Origin: Tetrastigma voinierianum
Taxonomy: Eukaryota; Streptophyta; Magnoliopsida; Vitales; Vitaceae
Reading direction: 5' to 3'
Assembly (NCBI GenBank): GCA_016808115.1
Contig: JAEQBH010001390.1
Location: 124,001 to 188,000, forward strand
Length of the DNA: 64,000 nt
Shown: one piece after another, positions 1 to 12,690 of the stretch
Numbering within the stretch: position 1 is the first letter of the stretch
Layout of the letters: the number at the start of each line of letters is the position of its first letter
Translations under genes and position numbers: made by a program
The notes under the pieces: model-generated
Told to the model about the DNA's origin: nothing
The model's database searches: none
Seen by the model: the letters and a program-made list of their open reading frames with translations, nothing else

Positions 1-129
1 TCATTTCAAGAGATTTGTCTATTCATTTATCATTGATGTTTTATCTATCAATTTGAATTAGTGATGGTTTGTTATGATTAAACAAAACATTGGTTTAAAA
101 AACGGACAACATCTCCCCTAAAACCAACC

Positions 130-790
130 CATCATTTTCTATTTACAAAATTTTCCTCCATTGAGGACCACAACCAAACCAAACAACCATATAAAAACTT
201 AGAGCATCCCAAAATCTGTCCAACTCCAATCCACTTATTGTTGAGAGAAGAATTCTAACTACCAGTTAGAAAACCCCAATCCAGCTCATTACCCTCATCA
301 AATATCCATAAACTCCTATATAGATGGAAGGATTCTCCAAACTAGTATCCATACCTTAAAGGTTTCTCCTTCTTCTTCCTTTCTTCTTCTCTTCCAGTTT
401 TCTCAAACGACTTAGTTCAAAATGTAATATTATCACTAAACAAAAGACCAATGTATTCTATCCACTTGTTGTTATTATACATATTGAAAAAATGCTTCTT
501 TGTGATTTATTACCCATTTTTATTTGTCCTATCTCTTTCATTTACACATTCTTTTTCATGAGAGTTTTACTCATATTATGGTTTTTTATGATCTATATAT
601 TTCCTGTCCTTATTGGTGTAATGATTATCCACCTCTGACCCTTAGATAAATTCCGGTTTTGTTTATTTTATTTTTTAGCATTATTATTCGAAAACTTTAA
701 TTTTCAACTTTTATTACACCCTCAATATGTTAATCCTGTTTGTATAATCAAAATACAATTCTCCCTTTGTGTTAGCCTGTCTCAAATATT
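130..790 (-). repeat. LTR-like segment A of a gypsy element (probable 3' LTR)
   Basis: Non-coding segment with a CTT-rich polypyrimidine run at about 365-405, a GATTTATTACCCATTTTT block at 513-530 and CTCAATATGTTA at 721-732. The same three blocks recur in the same order and with similar spacing at 12,220-12,690, which is what an LTR pair would show. It lies just past the integrase end of the minus-strand gypsy pol at 0.9-3.0 kb, so it sits where that element's 3' LTR should be. Exact ends are not readable; the copies are strongly diverged. Bases 1-130 are AT-rich with nothing recognisable. Confidence 0.5.
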
Positions 791-899
791 GTTTAGAGTG
801 AAGAGTTATGATATCGCAGCCTCTCATAGTTGCTTTTAGCTCTATATTTCTTCCCCGCCATGGATAATGCAGATCATTTCTACCTGATATATTTGTTTT

Positions 900-3030
900 G
901 AGTTCCGCAAATCCGTCACCTCCTAAGCCAAAATAGCCTTAAATTTCTCTTCTTCTCATATGAAAATCAGTCAGACTTCAGACAAATTTTCTTGTAATCG
1001 GTAAAAGGCACCATCAGTTGTATCTCCTCAAGCACTCAACACATGGAGCTCACATTATGTAGTTTGGTCAACTTTGAGGAGCGTTGTGCCTGGATGTCAT
1101 AATCAACTATTCCTAATCTCATACGTCCTAGCGAACCTCGGACTTAACTTGCCTTTCATACCAAATCGTAGAATTTTCCTCCACGGCGATACTTTAAGAA
1201 GAACTATTCCACTATAAACAATATTCTCCTTTAGATTCTACATGACTTAGCTGGATTCATTAAAGTCACTTTTTAACCTTGTCTTCAATAACTTCAGACT
1301 TTCTCTTATGTATCTTACTATGTTCAATCCAATCACCTATGCTCATTCAACTCTCGTCTAACATACCGAGTTCTACATCTCCGACCATATAAAGCCTCAG
1401 ACAAAGATTGACAAACATGAGTTTTCTGATAACACAGCAGAAAAGCCCACTACAACATGTTAATCCCCTGTGAAATCCATGACACATCCTCAAGTATGTC
1501 TTCAAGTACTGAACTGGTTCCTCTGGGTCCTGCAAAGATTCGATTACTTCCAGATGGCAAATGATATGAGTTTCACTTAACAATTCTTTTTGGTCTTCTT
1601 TATCCGACACATAATCTGCTTTTTGGGAAATACAAAACCCTCTCCAGCTTCTGACTGAAAATCTGGCCTTTACCCACCATTCAACTATTTCAGACCTTTT
1701 CTCATAACTATATCATTTTTCGCGCACTTATCATCATTTGTTTAAAATGAATAAATGTTATATTGAGTTTAATATAGTCTATTGTTCATTAGTCTATTCA
1801 TCAGAAATGAGTTGATATCGCCGCCATTTTTTCTTCTTACTTTGAAGCTGTCTCACTACCATATTAGTTTTCTTCTGCAAGTGGTAATCTATTATGCTTC
1901 ATAATCTTTGAATAACTCTAACCACCTCCGTTGTCTCAATTTGTCTTCCAGCCACAAATATCAGACTCCTTTATGATTCTATGTTCCATACTTCTTCTTC
2001 CCATATGTTAGTGTCATATTTCAAAGCCAAACACGCCTCTATCCAATCCCTGTATCATATGGGATATTTGATTTATGTATGGTTTATTAACTCTTCTTCC
2101 ATTTTGTATTAACGACACATCCCAAAAACCAATGCCTCGGAAACATCATCAGAGGAGCATATTTGCCTTGAGGTAAAGCTCAAGTGTTAATACTGATGCT
2201 TTAACTAGCATTTATTTCAACTGTTTAAAACTATTATGACATTTATCTGTCCACTTAAACTTTACTCATTTATTGAGTAATTTGGTGAGCGGAGAAGCTA
2301 TGATAGAGAATCCTTTCACAAATCTTCAATAATATCCTATCAGTCTAAGAAACTTTCACCTCGGTTACATTTATGTTTCCACCATAACTGCCTCAATTCA
2401 GGTCCACTCTTGTCTCAAATGACACATGATCTCAGGAAGTGAAAACTTCTTTTAGCCAAAAAGTCGATTTGTTAGTTTAACACATAATCTCTCTCTTAAC
2501 GCCTCCACATCATTCTCGGGATAAGTTGTTTATGTTCCTCAGGCATACTTAGAATACATCGATGCTTCATCTGACAAAGGTTCACAATACCAACTGATCC
2601 ATATAGGGTTTCAATACCACATCGTTAATTCATAATGCCGCTGTGCATTGAATCCAATATATTATCAAAACTATACTGTCATATTCATCTTTTTAATGTG
2701 GTTCTCTACGATCACATCTTTCAATTTTTTAGTTGATATGTCTGATCAGAAAATTATTCTCAAAGATAACCACTTTCTTAATCATTCAAAAGATCTTCAT
2801 TCAGCAATTATGCCTCGTTTTCGCCTATCTCACCTTATTGATTTGCCGATAATCAAAGTAATATCCAGAGCGTTACTTTTTTCATGAATAAACAAAAAAA
2901 ATTTACACAAAACACCGGGTCGATATGATAAGTCTTTCAACCTGGGCTGAGCCATCCCGTATGATGTCCTGCATAAGGGTCGCTCCTCGGTACAATCTAT
3001 ATGATAAGTCCACTTCCTCATGTAAATACT
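900..3030 (-). pseudogene. Ty3/gypsy pol remnant (RT, RNase H, integrase)
   Basis: Decayed polyprotein read right to left. Pre-RT and RT start near 3,010-2,930 with a match to the conserved R-M-A-P-x-E-L-K-E-L stretch (here GMAQPRLKDL). DYRQINKV, the RT palm motif, lies near 2,850, and the fingers/palm continues to about 2,400. The RT/RNase H junction at 2,338-2,225 reads RFVKGFSIIASPLTKLLNK then VKFKWTDKC. RNase H carries LRQRRWLELFKDYE at 1,947-1,897. The integrase core remnant is near 1,560-1,350 and the integrase C-terminal GPY/F-type module at 1,205-1,115 reads LKVSPWRKILRFGMKGKLSP. Many stops and frameshifts are present and the catalytic FxDD is lost, so it is inactive. The architecture RT-RNase H-integrase is specific to gypsy elements. 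The order of motifs is certain; the lineage is not assigned. Confidence 0.85.
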
Positions 3031-3480
3031 TGGTAACTACCTCAGTGAACAAAGATTTCAGCCTCCCTTTGCTACACTTCTCTGATCCACCCATTCTGCT
3101 TGTGTCCAAAACTGTGTCCTGATGTCACTAAACGTGAGTTCCATCTCAGCTCTGTTGTCGCTTAACTATAAATCACTAATTCCAGGATTTGTTGAACTGA
3201 GTTTATAAGAGTCTGTCACAAAAGATACAAAACAAGATAGTTAAAGTTCCATGATTTGTTAGTGTTCAATATTTTATATTTGTTTGCAAAAAGAACAAAA
3301 AAGATTCTCATACATTATACCAAAAAATCTTCCAACGGACCCTCATTGATGTGCTCATCCCATTGTCATTACGACCAACCAGATCTCCTGCCTCCTCTCC
3401 TAACCTGGCTACCTTTGATTTGAACATCCCACAAGTTTCATTTTAGTGTGAATATAAGTGACAACCCATTGTTACTCGTC
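3031..3480. other. no gene seen
   Basis: Upstream side (for the minus strand) of the gypsy RT. It may be decayed protease or spacer, but no motif is readable. Confidence 0.4.
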
Positions 3481-5160
3481 ATTAGTTATATAGTGCATTA
3501 TATATAGGCGTATAGCATTCGCGTTGTTTTTATAACTTCTTTAATTCCTTTATCATCTTATATCTGGCATGTCCATCCTTTTCCCTACTTGTTCTATGTC
3601 TGCATGTCCTTTATTTATACTTTTTCGTATTCCTATTTTTCACTCTGCATAACCCTATATCTCCATTTGCTGTTCTGACCTTTCACTTTCTTATCATATG
3701 CTCCTTTCACTGTACCCTGCCTTTATCGTACTATATACTGTGTTCCTCTGGTCTGAAATGTCTTTCATCCTTCTGCTCTATGATTTGTTGTATCCTTTCT
3801 CCATTTCATATTCTTATTTCATCATATATCTTCCTATATATTGCGCTCATCTCTGTACTTTCTTATATCCTCGTTATCCCGCACTATTCTATACTTTATA
3901 TACATTTGTATCGCTCTCTATTCTATCTATCCCACACTTTGTGCTTTTATATGTTTTCCATTTTTCTCAGAATATATATCATCTTCATATATCAAGTTAT
4001 AATCAGACTTTGTTCATAACTGCCTGATTTCTCTCTCATCAGATAAATAAGGCTATGTGCTTCTCATATCATATCATATCATATACTTTCATATACATTT
4101 CTTTGGTATGTTTCCTTTCTTATATTCCATGTTCCAAATACCTGTGGTTTTGATTTAGGTTAACCTAAGAAAAATTGAGGTACTGGTCACCACTGCATGT
4201 TTGGTCTTGTTTATCCAATCTAAAGTTGATTTGTCACTCAGATTGGTACAGCGTGATCATATGTTATATATATCCCAAGGTAAACATTACTTTAATGTTA
4301 TACGATCTCGGTCATTGTGTGACCCTTCAAGCCACCCGATCCAAACTGGATCTATGTCATGTAATTCAAACTGGCCTCGAGTACGTTCATGTATATATGT
4401 TGCAGCAACTGTATCTTCCTATGCGCACGCTCATCTATCCCTCTACCGTAACTCGTTTGTCAATCGCCTTTATTTACATTTTCCGTGACATATCTTATAA
4501 GCATGAATAACTATTGTTATCTAATTGCTTATGCAATATATACTCATCATTACTTTAATCCGTATCTGCCTCACATGTACTTGATATTAATGCCCAATAT
4601 ATCATGTGATATATTAGGTCATGCATTCTTTTCATCATTTAGTTTTTGTTCATCATATACCCATAACGCACTGATACTCCTTTATTCCATGTTATTCATA
4701 TGATATTTATAGCTTCTATGTCCATGATCTTTATATTCATTCATAAGCGTTTCTATCATGATTTCAGCTATCTTGTACTCTATAATCCATTCATATATTT
4801 TACTATCATATATTCATATCATATATTATAGTCATATGTTTTCCATTCATGTTTCTGTCACTTTGATGTTTTATATTTATTTCATATTATTTACTCCATC
4901 ATGCCTTTACTATGCCTATCATCCATGCGGTTTATTATACTTATTCTTGTGTTTTTGTCATCTTTTTACATTTCACTGTCTTCCATTTATGCCTTCATTC
5001 ATGTGTTCCTAGCATGTTCCATCTTATTCCTTCTTGATGCTCATCATATAACCTTATTCATAATCATATCCATATATATTGTTTGGTACTTCCTGAGTTT
5101 CATGCCTGGTCATATATGCACTCTCATATATTTAAAAGATATTGTTCCATGAAACACACC
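3480..5160. repeat. cryptically simple CATAT/TTC-rich block
   Basis: About 1.7 kb dominated by short words such as TTCATAT, CATATC, TATTTC and CATTTC. It includes a pure CATAT run near 4,065-4,085. On the plus strand this leaves several long open frames (3,698-4,027, 4,758-5,012, 4,901-5,152) rich in Tyr, Ile, Leu, Ser and His, which would resemble membrane proteins. I judge these artefacts of pyrimidine bias. A smaller stretch of the same composition is at 8,760-9,000. It could be an expanded non-coding part of the surrounding gypsy element. No function can be assigned. Confidence 0.5.
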
Positions 5161-6059
5161 CCTGTCTGATATATTTGTTTATTCCTCCATGATCCATTTT
5201 ATTTCATGAATTTGAATCATCCAATTTAATCGCCCAAATAAAGTTATATATCTTCATACCAACTATCATTCATTCATTACACTAGGATAGTCATGTCACT
5301 CATTTTTCCTGTGTCTCAACCTCATATTCACATCTTGTCTTGTACCCTTTCTTTAAAGCTAAGGTGCCATGGTTCTCTCCAACTGAAATCACCCAAATCG
5401 GAGCACTCAAACCCGTTTTACGTCCCCAAACATTCTTGATCATTTCTGTTCAAACCCAGAAACCAGAATCATTTCGCACTTAATCTCACTTTGAGTAATT
5501 ATCACTTAGAATCCATAATCTGATTATTCTTTATTTCTGATGTTTGATCTTCCTTAGTTTATTTTACTATCCACTTAATCACCCAACTGATAAAGAAATG
5601 AGAAAGTATATTTAAAATACAAAAAATCTATTTATACTGAGAGGAAAATGTGATATATCTGATATGTACCTGAATATGTTCTGGAATAACTGATATGTTC
5701 ATATATGTGTTCATATAGCACTACAGAGTGTCGTTCTAGAAGGTCAGAATGTATTTGTCCATTTTCCATATTTTAACATCTAAATCCATCTCCTGAGTAA
5801 TTATATAATTCAAACCATTTACTTATGCATCCGGTAATCTTTCTATCAAACATTTTCATTATTTGAGGTTCTTCTTCTGCATCTTCCATAAAGTTCTTCC
5901 AAAACTATTCATTATATTATAACCTGGCTGGGTCACCAAAACTAAGAGATGATTAGTTAGGTTTGTTCTTTAATAATCTAATGACTGTCAAACCATGAAT
6001 CCATCCTCAAAGGAAGCATTCCATATTCTTATTATACTATTAAGCAGCTTTACTCCACC
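5161..6059. other. AT-rich sequence, no gene seen
   Basis: No coding motif, RNA gene or clear repeat pair found. Base composition is like the flanks. Confidence 0.4.
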
Positions 6060-6580
6060 TATCCATAATTTTTGGTTAAGATGAAACCCTAGCAAACCCT
6101 AGGTTTGGGCAAGATAATAATCATACAAACCAAAGATCCATACTACTAGGTAGTTCACACAAAAATCCAAAGTTCCATACCTTTTTTATTCCTCCTTTCC
6201 TTCCTTCTCTTCTTCTCTTCTTCTTCTTCCTTCCTCCTCTCTTTCCTTCTTCCCTTTTCCATGTTTTGTCTCCAAATGAGACTAAATTCTTATTCTTAAC
6301 CCATAGTTTGTTAAGCTAAGAGCTGGCCAAGTCAAAACCATTTTCTTTATTTTTAAGTTTCTTAATTTGCACTCCCTGTCTCCATTTTTTATTTTTATTC
6401 CAATCTTTCTTATTTTCCCTTTAATCCTGTCAACTCCTTTCCCTCATTTATTTATTTCATTTCGATCTTCTAAATTCATATTTCATATATAATCTTATTG
6501 ATTTTAAAGTTTATTATGTCCCCATATAATGACCATCTTACTATCTTAATTATTCATCATGGTCCCCATTTATTTCCAAA
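6060..6580 (-). repeat. LTR-like segment B (CTT-rich family)
   Basis: A long CTT/TTCC polypyrimidine run at about 6,190-6,265 is followed by CCAAATGAGACTAAATTC. The same pair (polypyrimidine run, then AAATGAGAGACTAA) occurs at 11,885-11,975. A looser form occurs in segments at 365-420 and 12,235-12,335. I take all four as diverged copies of one LTR family read in the minus direction, where the run becomes a GAAGAA purine tract. Boundaries are uncertain. Confidence 0.45.
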
Positions 6581-6699
6581 TTGATTAGCTTTTTTAATAT
6601 ACCCAACAAGTCCTAAAACTAAAGATACTTGATAGCATAAACCTCATTATCTGGAATCTTTCCATTATTAGTCCTGATTCTCCTGAGTCAAGAGTCATG

Positions 6700-8210
6700 A
6701 CCACCACCTCACAATCCTTTCCCAAGTCCCACTGTGCACAGAAGACTCATATTACACAGCCCTGATTCAATGCCCTCGTATCATCACCTCGCATTGGTCG
6801 AGCATCTCAAATATCATCCGTCTTTAATCACACCACCACATTTGCAGCACAACTCAATCCATTCTGGTCTGCCAACTTTCGAATGGTATGTTTATCAACG
6901 AAATCCTCTGTTTCGATAACACTAGGCAATTTTTGTATACTTTCTTATCATGCTTGGCCACTGTCTAATGATCTGATTCATGACACACCATGAGCAAGAC
7001 TCTGCCCACCGTCAGACTTATCAATATATAAACAATGCATATATATTAATTTAGTGGATCCGTGATCAACAAATGCATGCATCTCAATATCATAAAGGAA
7101 ATGAGTGTCGCTTATAATCCCAGATATCCCCAGAACTTCACTTGAACCTTATAGCATATGTCTCGTGCTAGTGTCAGAGGTATTGACGATCCATTGTCTT
7201 GATTGCGCCTCTCGTTTCTTCTATGTTTAATCAATATTCAGATCCCACTTCATCCTCATTGTTGCACAGAATCTGATTTTCCCTTCTTGCCACCAGACTT
7301 CTATTATCCCCCACTTCCACACTCTAATGTCAACATTCATGTTTCCATTATCGAACATTCAATCTGGTTATCGGTCCAGCAACATCCCAGCTTCCATCAA
7401 TAGAGTATACTCGACTTCTCCCTGTCCAACCAGTTCACCCCATAAGAACTAGTTCATGATAGATCTCGCCTCACCCTCCGAGTCAATCCAGATTTTGATC
7501 AGTTAGAGACTCCTAGTTCTTTTCCCGAGTGATACTCTGGGTTTTCAGAACTCCTTTTCTTTGTCACGTTTAAAGCCTCTACTTCACTAACCTTTGTAGT
7601 CAATCTGACATAGAATTCATCTCATTGAGAGAAGCTCAGGTGCCAAGATCTCTCATGAATCCATGCAGTCCATCCTGGCTCCAGATATGACTTAAATGCT
7701 CTATGATAATCAATTCATGCATAATTTGTTAGATAATCAATTTTCTCATAGTAACCAACAATCGATAAGTTCCTTTTGTTTCACAAATTCGTGAACTCCA
7801 AGCTTCCACTGAATTCTTTATAACATCTCTAGTTTATTTCGCTTTTAACTTCTGGACAAGAACCTCCTATTTCATGGATTCGGAATCCTGACTTCAACAG
7901 GTCACCAATCATTTGCCTTAATTCGCACACAGTGAGGCTGCACATGATACTCTTTGATCGGAGGCATTCAATCCTCCAATATCTTTCAACCTTTCAACCA
8001 GAATTCTGCCAGATTTTGACTTCATGTTTTGTCCCATGCACCCTCGCCCATGCCTTCTTACCATGTTCATCGTTTTCTGAGTCGTCAACTTTCTCAACAT
8101 ATCCACCAGTCATGTCCAGATATCTAAAGGCAGCTTTATTTATTCTACAGGATGCTATTCTCGCAGATGATCTATGGTCCAGTTTAGTGGTCCTGATTCT
8201 GTGTTAACAC
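6700..8210 (-). pseudogene. possible gypsy gag/protease remnant
   Basis: The strand and position suit the missing 5' half of the gypsy element whose pol lies at 0.9-3.0 kb. Near 7,110-7,050, read on the minus strand, there is a stretch like the aspartic protease core, with FVDHGST in place of the usual D-S/T-G. A basic, open stretch at 8,106-7,918 could be the tail of a gag. Neither match is strong. If right, the element has been split by the material at 3.2-6.6 kb. It could equally be unrelated intergenic sequence. Confidence 0.25.
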
Positions 8211-9880
8211 TTTTGTAATTACTTCTTTAAGTGATTTGAAGGACGATCCATCATATAAAAACACATGATTCATCGCTTCAATGATATTATTTAAACATAT
8301 AAATAAATCTCTTATAATTGGTTCAGAATCGCTTAACCTAAGTTTTTCATAAACGCTTCGAACTTAGCTCATCATAATTTAGATTTGCTCTAACTCGACA
8401 CTGTGTGTCGTGCAAAAGTTTATTTTTTGTTTTTTTTATTTTCCAGTTGTCATAAACTTGTTCATTCATATATCGGCAAACATTTTAACTTGAAATATAT
8501 TATGTAAAGTAAATGAGCTAAAAAATATGTTCAAACTCCATAAATCAGAAGAAAAATAATTATAACTTTATATCAGCTATGAAAAACAAAGACAGTGCAA
8601 AATAGATCAAAAAAGGTTCGAATGCACCTGAAGTGTTGTGTTAATCTCATTGTTTGGCATTGTCCCTGCTTCATTTCCTCTTTTTATATCTCTACATGGA
8701 TAGTTACACTGCTAAGTTTATACTTTAGTGGGATGAATATCGGCTGACTCCTTAATATGTTATTCATCATTTGACACATATGGGATATCTTACATATTCA
8801 TATGTTTTATATACATGCTATATAGTTTCATGCTATGAGTCTTATATGTTGATGCCCATGCATTCTACATTACTATCAAGGTCACAGCTTCTTATTTCTT
8901 TGGTTCATTCTGTTTCATATATATTTTTGTATCTGGTTTTTGTTTCTTCATTATTTAACATGATATTTAATGCTCACATAATAGATTGAATATATTTCAT
9001 GAGCATGTTACGTCACTCAGACTCCCAAAATAATTTTAGATACTTTTAATCATTTGTTTTTGATGTTTCATCCATGTTATAATCTTTGTAAAAGTGATAT
9101 ATGAAAACCATAAGGACCCGAGCAGGTTGTTATTATTGCACTGAGATACTGAATTATATGTCCAAAGACGTCAGCATCATTTATATCAGAGATAATTTGG
9201 AACTATAAGGGTCTGAAGACGCAGCTATCAAAGATGAGGATACGATCTTACAGTTAATCACAGAAGAAATGTATCCTATCTTTGTTTCAACAACTATTAT
9301 ACTTTATCTTAATAGCATGCCTATCTAATCCCTATCAGGTTCCAAGTAGATGACCATTTTCATATGACTCTATATCCCATCATCGGACAGTTATCCACTA
9401 TGCTATGAGCTACCATCATTTACTCTTATCTTTATTTTCATGTATTTCCAAAGATACTCATCAAATATTTTACAAATGATTCCCTTTATTAAATTCTTTC
9501 CGATTCAATGGGTCCAATCTGAAGATAATCATTTGAAGTGAGGATTTGTTATTCTAGAAGGTTCATTTATCTATATTTGAATCACTCCACTGATGATATT
9601 ATCTAAAGTTATGGTTTAACAATCAGATCAATTTTTCTTCAATGTACCAAAAATATAACCCAAGAACCCATATGTTACAAACTCAACTCCATTTGACTTA
9701 TACTCCTTCAAAACAATCCAATTTCTAAATATAAACATCTATTTCTGTTTATATCTATTTTCCAGAAGCCCAGTCTCAATCAGAATTTGAATGCTTCAAT
9801 TTGATATGGATACAAGTTATGTTGAACAAAAATATTGTTTAAAACTTACAAATATCTCCTCAAACCGAGATCATTTTCTT
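8211..9880. other. AT-rich sequence, no gene seen
   Basis: Nothing coding recognised. 8,760-9,000 repeats the CATAT-rich composition of the 3.5-5.15 kb block. 9,000-9,880 is undistinguished. Confidence 0.4.
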
Positions 9881-10480
9881 CGCTTATATAATTTTTCCAG
9901 TTTATACTGCTTAACAAACTAAATAAACTATAAAACTGGAAGAACCTCAAAAACTCGAACTAAACCAACAACTTCATTGTTGAGTAAGAATTTTTAATTA
10001 CCAAATAGAAAAACTCAACCAAACAATATAATTCCATCTCCCAATATCTATGGTATGGATTCCATATAGATAAGATTCAAACTATATCATAATGACAAAT
10101 ACGCTCGTCCTTTCGCTTTAAAAGTAGATTAAAAGGAAAACTCATATTTTTACTCTTTGGCTTTTTTTTAATATTATTATTTTATGACATCATGAGCTCG
10201 GCCTTTATAATCGAATCAAAATATCATATACAAAGATAAGCCAAAATAAACTACCACCATGCGGAAACACAAAGAAGTCAATACATACAGCCTTGAGTCC
10301 CCATTTATGGCAAGTGGTACAAAACTCCATGATTAGCGTCTTATACAACTGTGAGAAACAATCGCTTCGTGGAGCGACTTTACTTAGTTTGAGCGGTCAA
10401 GAAAAGCAAGATTCGCTACGCCCTTCGTGAGCCTACACGCGGATTAAAACTCCGTGCTAAGCTTCGACGCTTAGTGGGAA
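9880..10480. repeat. LTR-like segment with two short GC-rich hairpins
   Basis: 9,900-10,215 resembles 150-350 loosely (matches around TTGTTGAG..AAGAATT and the following A-rich block), so it may be another partial LTR copy. 10,361-10,478 is distinctly GC-richer. It holds two short stem-loops: TCGCT-TCGTGG-AGCGA near 10,362-10,377 and CTAAGC-TTCGAC-GCTTAG near 10,457-10,474. The role is unknown; an LTR R-region or a transferred fragment are both possible. Confidence 0.3.
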
Positions 10481-11780
10481 ATATATGACTTATACATATA
10501 CACATGTTTTGACCAATACTACTTATAAGGTAAGATCAGAGATATGTTATGGAGACATTCAAAATTCTATTATGAATTCATAACAAACTTAAGGCACTTG
10601 TTTCATTTAGGCAGACTTATATTTATTCATCTCCTATGTGGAGTTATGAGTCTATATTTTGTATCTATAAGATCTCAAGGTCCTACTACAGCTTTATATC
10701 TTGATATTTAGTCTTTAAGATATTTAGAGTTTGAAGAAATTAGAAAACATATGGTTATATTTATGTCTGAGGGCACTACAGGCTTAACAGAACGATGTAA
10801 TGCATTTTTCTCTTATTCGTTATTCGAACCTTATCAGTATAACTGCCAATAATATTCAAGAATATAGACACAATGATAATATACTAGCTGGGTACTAGAT
10901 AATGGCGTTTGAAGCACAAAGTGGTGAGTGCTCAGCACCACAGAGGTTGTCCCCACTAATAAGAGATATCCATAGGTCATATTGCTCACCCACAACAGTA
11001 AACATGGTCATTCCATATCCGCTTTACAGTCCCACAATATATATTCATCCCATTGATATTATCATAGGGCATTGTTTCACTTACCGATCACCTCTGCTCA
11101 ACAGGTAAAAAGATACGCCTTTCATCTTAGTTTCATCCTTTACCAACTCCATTGGTCATTGACAGGTTCCCATAATTATTCATGCGCAGCCGTCTGGTTA
11201 TGGTAGTGCACAGCGTACAGGCGCCGCTTCTCGTTCAGTTGTTTTATAAAAGAAAGGAACAATGTCTCATGTTTTACTTTGAATGTTACTTCATCATCTC
11301 TCTCCCTCCTCCTCCTCCCAGATTAATAAGGTATGTAAACACAGTTGAATAGATTCACAGTACTTTGATTAGTAATCAGGTCAACATCAGCTGGGTGAAT
11401 GAATGGTAACAGATTAATCTTTGGTGTCATTACTTATCTCTGCTGATATTACTCATTTGACAGATGGAGTGGCTCTAATATGTAGATGGCCTTTGCCATT
11501 TTCACCCACAAAATCCACACTTCTCAACTCTATTCTCATATCTGGTTTCATGAATCCTACTCCAAAACTATGTTTCCTATCATATTGGCGAATCAATGAA
11601 AAACTTATTTTTTCTAAGAGGTTTTTCCAGATCATCACAAAAGCTGAAAGCGTATAGTGGTTTTGTTTTTTCATGCTATATTAGTACAAATTTTAGTCTT
11701 GACAACTGAATTCACTGAACTGAGTAAGAGGATACCTCAACTAAACCTTAGAAATGGAACAAACAAATAACCACACACAA
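10481..11780. other. no gene seen
   Basis: Open frames up to about 78 codons on either strand overlap one another and match nothing I recognise. A short CTCCTCCTCC run lies near 11,305-11,320. Confidence 0.4.
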
Positions 11781-12200
11781 ACATGTCCAAAAACTGATAC
11801 TTTATCCATAGCAATGTCATAATATCCATAATCAAATGTTTGTATATAAACTTCATAGTTTCATATAAACTATAGTGATTCATACTCCTCTTCTTCTTCT
11901 TCTTCCTCTACTCTTCTCTTCTTCTATTTTCCGTTTTTTTGCTCTCCCAAAATGAGAGACTAACTTGGTCTTATCCCTATTTGACCTTACTTTCCTTTAT
12001 TTACATTTTTTGTCCATCATTCTCCTCTTATTTGTAAACTGAAACATCTAGCCTTCTATCTGCTGATCTTTATACCCATGCTTTGACAATCTACAATTTC
12101 ACCTTGTTTTATTTCCTGTTTCAGATTTCTACGCTTGTATTTAAATTCCATAGTATTCAATATATTTATAAAATATACTCAAGATAGTTGAAAACAATTA
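11780..12200 (-). repeat. LTR-like segment C (CTT-rich family)
   Basis: CTTCTTCTT run at 11,887-11,930 followed by AAATGAGAGACTAACTTGG, the best match to segment B at 6.2 kb. It lies directly beside segment D, which suggests either tandem LTR copies or one element inserted next to another. Confidence 0.45.
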
Positions 12201-12214
12201 AAAAGATATTTTGT

Positions 12215-12690
12215 GTTACATTAAAGGCTTCTCCTTCTTTCCTTCCTCTTCTTCTTCCTTCTTCCTTCTTCCTTTCTTCTTCTTTCTTTCTTCTTTCTCT
12301 TTCCCCTTTCCCAAATGACTAGTTTGCTGGGACAATTGCTCCAAATTGCAAGACCAAATGTGGTTCATCCACTTACATGGCTAGTGCTATACTATAGAAA
12401 ATGGTTTTATGATTTATTACCCATTTTTCAGATTAAGTCTCTATATTCTCTCTATTTATTAAGGCCTTTTCTGCTATATTATAACAAGTATAGTTCTTAT
12501 GATCTTAAGGACATTTTGTCCTTAGTTGGTAAATTACTACTATCTTCAATCTTCTATAGAATTCTGCATTGCTAAGATTTATTTTAGCATATTATCTCCT
12601 AAAATCTTTATTTTCAACTCAGAGTTATAATCTCAATATGTTATAAAGTTATCATAGTACTCAGGTGAAACATATCTTTCCTTTCCAGAT
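12215..12690 (-). repeat. LTR-like segment D (pairs with segment A)
   Basis: Opens with TTAAAGGCTTCTCCTTCTTTCC (TTAAAGGTTTCTCC in segment A). It then has a GATTTATTACCCATTTTT block at 12,411-12,428 and CTCAATATGTTA at 12,632-12,643. The spacings (about 188 and 221 bases) are close to those in segment A (about 156 and 208). This is a candidate 5' LTR for the minus-strand gypsy element ending at segment A; the 12-kb span would then include nested insertions. Confidence 0.5.

Noticed and set aside
3698..5152. Overlapping plus-strand frames that would encode hydrophobic, Tyr/Ile-rich proteins
   Set aside because: They overlap in different frames and follow from the CATAT/TTC word bias; no motif, no plausible gene structure.
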